NCBI GenBank assembly: GCA_910588535.1
Contig: CAJUOO010000106.1
Span: 1 to 5,577 of the forward strand
Source of the DNA: an uncultured Lachnospiraceae bacterium
GTDB taxonomy: Bacteria; Bacillota; Clostridia; Lachnospirales; Lachnospiraceae
Length of the DNA stretch: 5,577 nt
Direction: 5' to 3'
Part shown: positions 1 to 5,577 of the stretch, piece by piece
How positions within the stretch are numbered: position 1 is the first letter of the stretch
How the letters are laid out: every line of letters begins with the position of its first letter
The notes under the pieces: model-generated
Databases searched by the model: none
Told to the model about the DNA's origin: nothing
The model's input: the letters and a program-made list of their open reading frames with translations, nothing else
Program-made: the position numbers and the translations under genes

Positions 1-138
1 AATTTTTTCCAGATTTTTATCCAGACAGACATATCCCTCCACTTTTGTTCCTGATAAGGTCATAGCATCGGTATATTCCTGTGCTGTCACATCCAAATCT
101 GGCACATATGCTTTAATCCATGATAATGGTGTATTCAT
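1..138 (-). CDS. pheT: Phenylalanyl-tRNA synthetase beta subunit, N-terminal fragment (cut by window edge)
   Basis: Only the first 46 codons are inside the window; the gene runs off the low-coordinate edge. The ATG at 138 is preceded by a strong Shine-Dalgarno sequence (GGAGGA, 8 nt upstream). The peptide begins MNTPLSWIKAYVPDLD and continues with a TLSGTKVEG stretch. This matches the start of bacterial PheT, where an 'M..PLSWLK.YV' opening and a 'LT..G.EVE' segment precede the tRNA-binding-like domain. The beta subunit partners PheS in the alpha2-beta2 synthetase that charges tRNA-Phe in the cytoplasm, and it carries the editing and tRNA-anticodon-recognition domains (family knowledge, not visible here). 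It lies 118 nt behind pheS on the same strand with no terminator between them, so co-transcription under the pheS T-box is likely. Identity is secure from sequence plus position, but nothing can be said about the integrity of the rest. Confidence 0.93.
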   Translation of the reverse strand, partial: MNTPLSWIKAYVPDLDVTAQEYTDAMTLSGTKVEGYVCLDKNLEKI

Positions 139-256
139 TCTTCTCTTTCCTCCAGTCTACCATCAAAATCTATACTACATCAAACCCTCACAATCCACTT
201 CACTACTTACTTATAAACTTCACTGTCTTTTCTTATTTATAAGGCTTTCGTCAATA
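139..256 (-). other. pheS-pheT intergenic spacer
   Basis: This 118-nt AT-rich gap separates the pheS stop from the pheT start. I see no stable hairpin with a U tract and no convincing promoter. It contains a short direct repeat (AGTGAAGT twice) of unknown meaning and, at its end, the pheT ribosome binding site GGAGGA. The gap is longer than the few bases common between pheS and pheT, but nothing in it argues for a separate transcription unit. Confidence 0.5.
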
Positions 257-1279
257 TTAAAATTGCTTTAAGAATCTAATATCATTTTCATACAGCAATC
301 TCATGTCATCAATCTCATATTTTAACAGCGCAATGCGCTCAAGACCCATACCGAATGCAAAACCTGAATATTTCTCTGGATCAATGCCACTCATCCTAAG
401 CACTCTCGGATGAACCATACCACAGCCCAATATCTCAATCCAGCCAGATCCCTTACACATTCTACATCCTTTTCCCCCGCATTTAAAGCAGGTTACATCC
501 ATCTCTGCGCTTGGCTCCGTAAATGGGAAATGATGAGGGCGAAATTTCACCTTTGTCTCAGCTCCAAACAACTCTCTGGCAAATTCTGCTAAAGTCCCCT
601 TTAGATCGGCGAACGTAATATTCTTGTCAATCACCAAGCCTTCAATCTGATGGAAAGACGGAGAATGTGTCGCATCCACCTCATCTGATCGGAACACTCG
701 CCCCGGTGCCAACATGCGGATGGGAAGCTTTCCTAACTCCATAGCTCGCACTTGAACGGGAGAGGTCTGTGTCCGCAACAGAATCTTATCATTGATATAA
801 AAAGTGTCCTGTTCATCCTTCGCCGGATGATTCGCCGGGATATTCAGTGCCTCAAAATTATAATAATCCAACTCTATCTCTGGCCCCTCCATCACCTCAT
901 AGCCCATACCGACAAAGATTCTCTCTACCTCCTCCAGCGCTATTGTATTCGGATGACGATGGCCGACATGATTCTTCTTTGCTGGAAGTGTCACGTCGAT
1001 CACCTCTGCCTTCATCTGCTCCTCTCTGGCTAAAGCAGAAAGTTTTGCCTTTGTCTCCTCCAGCTTATTCTCAATTACCTGCCTGACATCATTTACCATC
1101 TGCCCAAACTTTGGTCTCTCCTCCGCGGTCAGATCTTTCATGCTCTTTAATAAAGAAGTCAGCTCACCCTTTTTTCCAAGATAAGAAACACGAATATCAT
1201 TTAACTTATCCAGTGCGTCGGAGGACTCAATCTGCCTCATGGCTTCCTCTCTAATTTGCTTTAATCTGCTGCTGTCCAT
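257..1279 (-). CDS. pheS: Phenylalanyl-tRNA synthetase alpha subunit
   Basis: This is the catalytic subunit of the class II synthetase that joins phenylalanine to tRNA-Phe in an ATP-dependent, two-step reaction; it works in the cytoplasm as PheS2-PheT2. The protein is 340 aa, the normal length for bacterial PheS. Residues 1-95 form the charged, helical N-terminal arm (with YLGKKGEL at 33-40) that contacts tRNA. Class II motif 1 lies around 109-145. Motif 2 is GRVFRSDEVDATHSPSFHQ (193-211), and motif 3 contains GMGLERIALL (310-319). A four-Cys knuckle, C264-x2-C267-x4-C272-x2-C275, sits in the segment before the active-site strand and could bind zinc; from memory this also occurs in other clostridial PheS proteins. 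The ATG at 1279 has AGGAG 6 nt upstream. The gene lies 56 nt behind a T-box leader terminator and ahead of pheT, so it should be controlled by the charging level of tRNA-Phe. Confidence 0.98.
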   Translation of the reverse strand: MDSSRLKQIREEAMRQIESSDALDKLNDIRVSYLGKKGELTSLLKSMKDLTAEERPKFGQMVNDVRQVIENKLEETKAKLSALAREEQMKAEVIDVTLPAKKNHVGHRHPNTIALEEVERIFVGMGYEVMEGPEIELDYYNFEALNIPANHPAKDEQDTFYINDKILLRTQTSPVQVRAMELGKLPIRMLAPGRVFRSDEVDATHSPSFHQIEGLVIDKNITFADLKGTLAEFARELFGAETKVKFRPHHFPFTEPSAEMDVTCFKCGGKGCRMCKGSGWIEILGCGMVHPRVLRMSGIDPEKYSGFAFGMGLERIALLKYEIDDMRLLYENDIRFLKQF

Positions 1280-1335
1280 AACAATCTCCTTTCCAATCCA
1301 TCAAGCTCATCATTTCCTTATACACTCCTGCACAT

Positions 1336-1366
1336 AAAAAAACCTCCATCCCATAGGGACGGAGAT
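1336..1366 (-). terminator. Intrinsic terminator of the pheS T-box leader
   Basis: CTCCGTCCC (1364-1356) pairs with GGGATGGAG (1352-1344) across a TAT loop, with one G-U pair. Seven T residues follow on the minus strand (1342-1336). This is the regulated terminator of the T-box: it forms when tRNA-Phe is charged and is replaced by the antiterminator when tRNA-Phe is uncharged. It would also stop any read-through from the upstream scfB-secDF unit. Confidence 0.93.
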
Positions 1367-1586
1367 TTTTATCCGCGGTACCACCCTGATTCCTGCCATC
1401 GCAGGCACTCATACAAGCGTAACGTGCTTACTGTCGGCACTTCTTAACAGACTTATTCATTCCTTCAGAAGCGCAGCTCCAGCGGGAAATTCAATATCTG
1501 CCTGAACCAAGGAATACTTTCAGCCGCTGGAATCCCCTCTCTGCTGGAAAACAGATATCTACTGACGCCTTCATCGCTTTTATTTT
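1336..1586 (-). promoter_or_regulatory. T-box leader (tRNA-Phe responsive) of pheST
   Basis: This leader senses uncharged tRNA and allows read-through into pheS. The diagnostic T-box AGGGTGGTACCGCG lies at 1387-1374; its TGGT (1383-1380) should pair with the free tRNA NCCA end. Stem I spans about 1579-1469. Its base is AAGCG (1579-1575) pairing with CGCTT (1473-1469). A GATGA kink-turn element follows at 1575-1571, then a loop-E AGTA (1563-1560), and an upper helix ATATCTG/CAGATAT. Opposite the AGTA, the specifier loop reads GAA-T-TTC (TTC at 1488-1486), a Phe codon; shifting by one base gives TTT, also Phe. A CCTGC/GCAGG hairpin precedes the T-box. AGGG and CGGA of the antiterminator can pair with CCCT and TCCG of the downstream terminator arm, giving the usual mutually exclusive structures. 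The 5' end is inferred from the promoter. Confidence 0.95.
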
Positions 1587-1592
1587 CTACCT

Positions 1593-1621
1593 ACTTTATC
1601 ATAGAGTTAAAAAACTGTCAA
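1593..1621 (-). promoter_or_regulatory. Probable sigma-A promoter of the pheS leader
   Basis: A perfect -35 TTGACA lies at 1621-1616. After a 17-nt spacer comes TAAAGT (1598-1593), a weak match to TATAAT. Initiation would fall near 1586, a few bases before the base of T-box stem I, which is the expected distance. The -35 match and the position are strong; the exact -10 is less certain. Confidence 0.7.
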
Positions 1622-1709
1622 GATAAATTTTCTATCTATAGTTGTCTTAATCCGTCTTTCATTATTTCGAATAACAAAATTCTATTCGTTAAAAACATCT
1701 ACGCAAAAA

Positions 1710-3878
1710 TCACTGCTTTTTATACTTCCCCCAAAGCTTTTTCATGGTAAGCCACAGAGAACCTGTAATACAAACAGAAGAATACGCGCCACATACAATT
1801 CCAACCATCAATGGCAAAGCAAATTCCTTAATAGACGCAACTCCCATAATATATAGTACTAAAACCATCACAAATGTAGTAAGAGAGGTATAAATACTTC
1901 TTGTCAATGTCTGTGTGATGCTCTTATTTACAATATCATTGTAATCAATCTCTTCTGTCTTATCTGCAAGATTCTCTCGAATACGATCAAATATTACGAT
2001 CGTTGCATTGATGGAATATCCCACAATCGTCAGCATACAAGCAATAAAAGTATTTCCCACCGCAATTCTGGACACTGCATAAAAACCAAATACAATCAAC
2101 ACATCATGTAGCAATGCTATCACAGCACTTGCCGCAAATTTTATATCACTAAAGCGAATCCAAATATAGAGAAGCATCAATATAGTCGCAATGATGACGG
2201 CTGTCACTGCATCACCCTTCATCTCAGAGCTAATGCTTGGACTGATAGTCTCCGCCGTAATCAAAGTTTCATCCACGCCAAACTGCTCCACCAAGGCCTG
2301 ATTCAATGCTTGTCTGGTATCTGTATTAAGTTCCTTCGTCTTGATCACAAATGCTGTGCTGCCCTCAATCTTTTGAAGCTGTGGCGTCTCATCACCTGTA
2401 ATCTCCTTGATAACAGGAAGCACCTTAGACTCAAAGTCCACCAAGGTATACTCCTCGTTAAATGTGACGTTCGTTGACGTACCTCCCGCAAACTCTATGC
2501 TATAATTCAGCGCTCCACCGATGGAAGAACGATTGACAAAGGTAAAGCACACACCAAATACAATCAACGCTGCAGATATGCCAAAGAACAAATTTTTGGG
2601 CTTGACAAATGATATTGTCTTTCTCTCCTTCTGAACACCGTACCATTTCACATCACGAAATCCAAGATGATAGAACAAATACATAACAAACCTTGACACC
2701 ACCAACGCCGTAAACATAGACAGCACAATACCTAACAACAATGTCTGCGCAAATCCCCTTATTGTGCCAGAACCCTTGTACATCAGCACCAGAGCCGCGA
2801 TAATAGTGGTTACATTGCCGTCAATAATGGCAGACATCGCCTTATTAAAACCAACTTTTATTGCCGATTGAACTGTCTTGCCAGCCGCAAGCTCCTCCTT
2901 AATTCTCGCATAGATAATAACATTTGCATCCACCGCCATACCAATAGAAAGAACAATACCTGCGATGCCCGGCAGGGTAAGTGTTAAATCAAATGCATTC
3001 AGCAAACCAAGCATAAGACCAACATACAAGGTAAGTGCGATAGCAGACGCCACGCCAGAGATGCGGTATGCCAGAATCATAAATACAATCACAAGGATAA
3101 AGCCGATCAAGCCTGCCATCAAACTGGTGGAGATCGCTTCCTCTCCCAGCTTTGCGCCGACAACGTTCGATCTCAGCTCCTTTAATTCCAGAGGCAGCGA
3201 ACCAATTCGAATGGTGGAAGCCAGATTGGATGCTGTGTCATAATCTGGCATCCCAGTAATCTGACATCTGCCGTCCGTGATTGCCGTCTGCACACTGGGG
3301 GCACTGATAACCATATTATCATAGATAATAAATATCGCGTCATGGTTTACAACAGCTTTCTCCGTAGCGGCAGCAAACGCCTGTTTTCCTGTCTCTGTAA
3401 GCTCCAAGGATACTATATATTCTCTTAAGCCTGTCGTAGAATCATTGTAGGAGGCAGGCTGCGCATCCTCCACATCACTGCCTGTCATAATGACATTGCC
3501 TTCCATATCGACAAAAACAAGGGCACCCGGCTTTCCAAGCTCCTGCAATATCGCGTTGGCATCTGTCACGCCGGGAATCTCCACATTAATCCGGTTGCTG
3601 CCCTCCTGATACACATCGGACTCCGTGCTGTAATTCTGCACACGAAGCTGAAGCTTGTACACCGTGTCAGCCAGCTCCTCCTGTGTAAAATCTCCAACAG
3701 CCTCATAGGTAATACTCACACCACCCGCCAAATCAAGCCCAAGCTTAATATTTTTGGCCGCTCCTGTCTTCGTCTGCCCAATGCCAAACACAACTGTCAG
3801 ACCAATCAGCAGCATTACCGCCAACAATGCAGCCAGCTCTAAGATATATTTCGTCTTAGAATTTGCATTTGTATTCAT
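1710..3878 (-). CDS. secDF: Fused protein translocase subunit SecDF
   Basis: SecDF is a membrane partner of SecYEG that uses the proton gradient to help pull exported proteins across the membrane. This 722-aa protein joins SecD (about 1-405) and SecF (about 425-722) in one chain, as in Bacillus. TM1 is at about 12-33, followed by the SecD signature GLDLAGG (47-53) and an extracytoplasmic P1 region. A five-helix block (about 251-403) contains GMAVDANVIIYARIKEE with the conserved Asp at 317. The SecF half starts with a helix near 430-447, has IEFAGGT (461-467), a second extracytoplasmic domain, and a final five-helix block (about 558-710). There the usual GYSIND-T motif reads GYSINAT (620-626), with Ala at 625; the Arg of the QTLTR segment (660) is kept. 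The ATG overlaps the scfB stop as ATGA and has AGGAAGG upstream, so translational coupling is likely. No clear terminator follows the gene. Confidence 0.97.
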   Translation of the reverse strand: MNTNANSKTKYILELAALLAVMLLIGLTVVFGIGQTKTGAAKNIKLGLDLAGGVSITYEAVGDFTQEELADTVYKLQLRVQNYSTESDVYQEGSNRINVEIPGVTDANAILQELGKPGALVFVDMEGNVIMTGSDVEDAQPASYNDSTTGLREYIVSLELTETGKQAFAAATEKAVVNHDAIFIIYDNMVISAPSVQTAITDGRCQITGMPDYDTASNLASTIRIGSLPLELKELRSNVVGAKLGEEAISTSLMAGLIGFILVIVFMILAYRISGVASAIALTLYVGLMLGLLNAFDLTLTLPGIAGIVLSIGMAVDANVIIYARIKEELAAGKTVQSAIKVGFNKAMSAIIDGNVTTIIAALVLMYKGSGTIRGFAQTLLLGIVLSMFTALVVSRFVMYLFYHLGFRDVKWYGVQKERKTISFVKPKNLFFGISAALIVFGVCFTFVNRSSIGGALNYSIEFAGGTSTNVTFNEEYTLVDFESKVLPVIKEITGDETPQLQKIEGSTAFVIKTKELNTDTRQALNQALVEQFGVDETLITAETISPSISSEMKGDAVTAVIIATILMLLYIWIRFSDIKFAASAVIALLHDVLIVFGFYAVSRIAVGNTFIACMLTIVGYSINATIVIFDRIRENLADKTEEIDYNDIVNKSITQTLTRSIYTSLTTFVMVLVLYIMGVASIKEFALPLMVGIVCGAYSSVCITGSLWLTMKKLWGKYKKQ

Positions 3879-5248
3879 TCTTCTTCTCCTTCCTGATTAT
3901 CGGCTAATGCCGCTTTTATCATAATCGCACATTCCACTCTCTTCCTCTCCAGCTCACAACCAATATCATAAGCATCGGTGATAGATCCATGGAATTTATA
4001 GGAATTTGCAGCACATCCGCCACTGCAGTAGAATCGTGCAAAACACTCTTGACATTTTTCCTTGGCGTATACATTGCACAGCTTAAATTCATCACAAATC
4101 TGCGTATTCGTGATCCCATCCTTCACATTTCCCAGAAAAAATTTCTCCTCCCCGACAAACTGATGACAAGGATACAGATCACCCCACGGCGTAACTGCCA
4201 GATATTCTGTACCTGAGCCACAGCCGGACAAACGCTTTGCCACACATGGCCCCTGTTCTAAATCTATCATAAAATGGAAGAATTGGAATCCACGTCCTTC
4301 CCTCTGCCTTTTAATATATTCCACCGCAAGTCTGTCATACTCTTCATAGATAGCAGAAATATCCTCCTCGCGTATCGCATACTCCTCCTCTGGTGAAGCG
4401 ACCACCGGCTCCATTGACAACTGTGTAAATCCAAGATCAGCATAATGAAGTACATCCTGTGCAAAGTCCAGATTATGGCGAGTAAAAGTACCTCTTACAT
4501 AATATCTGGCCTGCTCTCGGCTCTCGACAAATTTCTGGAATTTTGGCACGATCACATCATAGCTGCTCTTGCCATTCCGGCACGGCCTCATTCTGTCATT
4601 CACTTCTTTTCTGCCATCAAGACTGAGCACGACATTGCTCATCTCTTTATTGCAAAATTCCATAATCTCTTCATTTAATAACATACCATTTGTCGTCAAA
4701 GTAAAGCGAAATAATTTATTGTGCTCTGCTTCCTTCGATCTGCCATAGAGCACTAACTCCTTCACTACTTCCCAGTTCATCAAAGGCTCACCCCCAAAGA
4801 AATCCACCTCCAGATTTCTCCTGCTGCCTGAATTTTCTATAAGAAAATCAAGAGCCTTTTTTCCAACCTCCAAGCTCATAAGGGCTCTTCTGCCGTGATA
4901 CTCTCCCTCCTCCGCAAAGCAATAGCGGCAGGCAAGATTACATTCATGAGCGATGTGCAGACACAGCGCCTTCACCACAGTCTTTCGCTTCTTAAAATCC
5001 AAAACATAATTCTTGTAGGTATCCTCCGCATAAAGCTGTCCTGCCTCCTTAAGCGAAATCACCTCCTGTATTGCCTCTTTAAGCTCGCCCTCTGCATACT
5101 TGCCCGAAAGTTCCCTTATTACACTATCTGCAGACATCTTCTCAAACAGTGGAATCACATCATATACAATCTCATCCACCACATGAACAGAGCCACTATT
5201 TACATCTAATACTATATTATAACCATTATTTTTATATTGATGAATCAC
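3875..5248 (-). CDS. scfB: SCIFF peptide maturase (radical SAM/SPASM, thioether-forming)
   Basis: By family knowledge (CteB/ScfB group) this enzyme uses S-adenosylmethionine and Fe-S clusters to form a Cys-to-Thr type thioether in the small Cys-rich SCIFF peptide, in the cytoplasm. With the start chosen here it is 457 aa. Residues 1-90 look like the peptide-binding (RRE-like) N-terminal domain, opening IHQYKNNGYNIVLDVNSG. The radical SAM core has C103-x3-C107-x2-C110 and GGEP at 152-155. The SPASM domain has C343-x12-G-x4-C361 and then C399-x2-C402-x5-C408-x3-C412 with C431 further on, the standard set for two auxiliary 4Fe-4S clusters. I chose the GTG at 5248 because GAGAGAGG lies 11 nt upstream and homologues as I recall them begin at this residue. 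The in-frame ATG at 5269 has no ribosome binding site, and longer versions run into the structured RNA. The gene overlaps secDF by 4 nt. The SCIFF peptide gene is not in the window. Confidence 0.93.
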   Translation of the reverse strand: MIHQYKNNGYNIVLDVNSGSVHVVDEIVYDVIPLFEKMSADSVIRELSGKYAEGELKEAIQEVISLKEAGQLYAEDTYKNYVLDFKKRKTVVKALCLHIAHECNLACRYCFAEEGEYHGRRALMSLEVGKKALDFLIENSGSRRNLEVDFFGGEPLMNWEVVKELVLYGRSKEAEHNKLFRFTLTTNGMLLNEEIMEFCNKEMSNVVLSLDGRKEVNDRMRPCRNGKSSYDVIVPKFQKFVESREQARYYVRGTFTRHNLDFAQDVLHYADLGFTQLSMEPVVASPEEEYAIREEDISAIYEEYDRLAVEYIKRQREGRGFQFFHFMIDLEQGPCVAKRLSGCGSGTEYLAVTPWGDLYPCHQFVGEEKFFLGNVKDGITNTQICDEFKLCNVYAKEKCQECFARFYCSGGCAANSYKFHGSITDAYDIGCELERKRVECAIMIKAALADNQEGEEE

Positions 5249-5267
5249 GCTATTTTTTTCCTCTCTC
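5246..5267 (-). promoter_or_regulatory. Ribosome binding site and GTG start of scfB
   Basis: GAGAGAGG (5267-5260) is followed by an A-rich 11-nt spacer and GTG (5248-5246). It is the only Shine-Dalgarno-like sequence near the possible starts. The ATG at 5269 overlaps it and so cannot use it. The spacing is slightly long, so the start is likely but not certain. Confidence 0.6.
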
Positions 5268-5288
5268 ATGTATCTATATTGTGCCAAC

Positions 5289-5542
5289 AATCTTATCTGC
5301 CACACCAATTTTCCATTCATCAACCCTGCGAGCAAGATGATGGAACGTCCAGCTTACCATACAGCAAAGCTGTGGGGATATGTGACCCTCGCGGCAGTCT
5401 CCAATATCCTTCTCTACATAAGACTGCGCAATCGAATAAGGGAACAATGATTTCCCCTACTCGTCGCGTGGGTGCGGACAGCTTTCTCTGCTTTTCCCTA
5501 TGTGTCCCTGCGCATAAATAAAGGGACTGTCGCAATAAGATT
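5289..5542 (-). ncRNA. Structured RNA candidate upstream of scfB (possibly raiA-motif-like)
   Basis: This stretch has no credible protein gene but strong RNA-like structure. The two ends pair: AATCTTAT (5542-5535) with ATAAGATT (5296-5289), continuing as TGCGACA (5534-5528) with TGTGGCA (5304-5298), with one bulge and one mismatch. Inside, in order, are GTCCCT/AGGGAC (5527-5522 with 5509-5504), GTCCGC/GCGAC (5479-5474 with 5467-5463, one bulge), GGGAA/TTCCC (5456-5452 with 5444-5440), GCAGTCT/AGACTGC (5427-5421 with 5400-5394), and GCGAG/CTCGC (5392-5388 with 5332-5328). The last pair encloses CAGCTT/AAGCTG (5372-5367 with 5355-5350). A TATAAT lies just upstream on the minus strand. No U-tract terminator follows, and the scfB ribosome binding site begins about 20 nt after the closing stem. 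The layout, size and clostridial host make the raiA motif a candidate, but I name it from memory only. A leader RNA acting on scfB-secDF is the main alternative. The multibranched shape argues against 6S RNA. Confidence 0.6.
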
Positions 5543-5544
5543 TA

Positions 5545-5550
5545 ATTATA
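5545..5550 (-). promoter_or_regulatory. TATAAT -10 element ahead of the structured RNA
   Basis: A perfect TATAAT sits at 5550-5545. At a 17-nt spacing the -35 position reads CACTAC, a poor match. Initiation would fall near 5540-5536, inside the 5' arm of the closing stem, so either the first few pairs are absent from the transcript or the RNA starts from a promoter beyond the window edge. Confidence 0.45.
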
Positions 5551-5577
5551 CAAGATATTGTATATATGTAGTGCTAT

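Noticed and set aside
203..250. TTGACG plus TATAAA as a promoter between pheS and pheT
   Set aside because: The two boxes are only about 7 nt apart, far below the 16-18 nt needed, and no other -10 fits.
1668..1688. Hairpin CGAATA/TATTCG after secDF as a terminator
   Set aside because: The stem is only 6 AT-rich pairs around a 9-nt loop, and no T run follows on either strand.
2965..3243. Plus-strand open frame opposite secDF, and similar plus-strand frames opposite pheS and scfB
   Set aside because: They are antisense shadows of well-supported genes, with no ribosome binding sites or recognisable protein features.
5249..5335. Longer N-terminus of the SCIFF maturase from TTG 5335, ATG 5320 or ATG 5269
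   Set aside because: The extra residues do not match the family start as I know it. The upstream starts overlap the RNA domain and lack a proper Shine-Dalgarno sequence, whereas GTG 5248 has one.
5320..5535. 71-codon minus-strand open frame over the structured RNA region
   Set aside because: It begins with TTG, has no ribosome binding site, resembles no family I can name, and lies wholly within the paired RNA domain. The antisense frame over the same bases is also open, as expected for a GC-richer structured segment.
5289..5542. 6S RNA or tmRNA as the identity of the structured RNA
   Set aside because: 6S RNA is one long hairpin with a central bubble, while this domain is multibranched. No tRNA-like end or tag-peptide reading frame is visible for tmRNA.

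Overview
The window reads like a chromosomal segment from an anaerobic, moderately low-GC Firmicute of class Clostridia, most likely Lachnospiraceae. The reasons are a T-box leader in front of pheS, a fused SecDF protein, and a SCIFF-type radical SAM maturase directly in front of secDF, which is a typical clostridial arrangement. Every gene I can support lies on the minus strand, so transcription runs from high to low coordinates.

Layout in the direction of transcription: (1) 5577 to about 5289 holds no credible protein gene. It contains a TATAAT-like -10 element and then a domain of about 250 nt with a long closing stem, several perfect hairpins and a possible pseudoknot, so it is probably a structured RNA. 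(2) 5248 to 3875 encodes the SCIFF peptide maturase (scfB/CteB type), with a GTG start chosen here. (3) 3878 to 1710 encodes a fused SecD-SecF translocase subunit, whose ATG overlaps the maturase stop as ATGA. (4) 1621 to 1336 is a promoter followed by a phenylalanine T-box leader that ends in an intrinsic terminator. (5) 1279 to 257 is pheS. (6) 138 to 1 is the start of pheT, cut by the window edge.

Functionally there are two units. The maturase and SecDF are translationally coupled, which fits a small Cys-rich peptide that is cross-linked in the cytoplasm and perhaps exported. The precursor peptide gene itself is not in the window. The pheS-pheT unit makes phenylalanyl-tRNA synthetase and should be switched on by uncharged tRNA-Phe through the T-box.

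The least explained element is the structured RNA just ahead of the maturase. It could be an independent small RNA (the clostridial raiA motif is one candidate, named from memory and not verified) or a cis-acting leader of scfB-secDF. A second point is that the SecF half of SecDF has Ala where the conserved TM4 motif normally has Asp.
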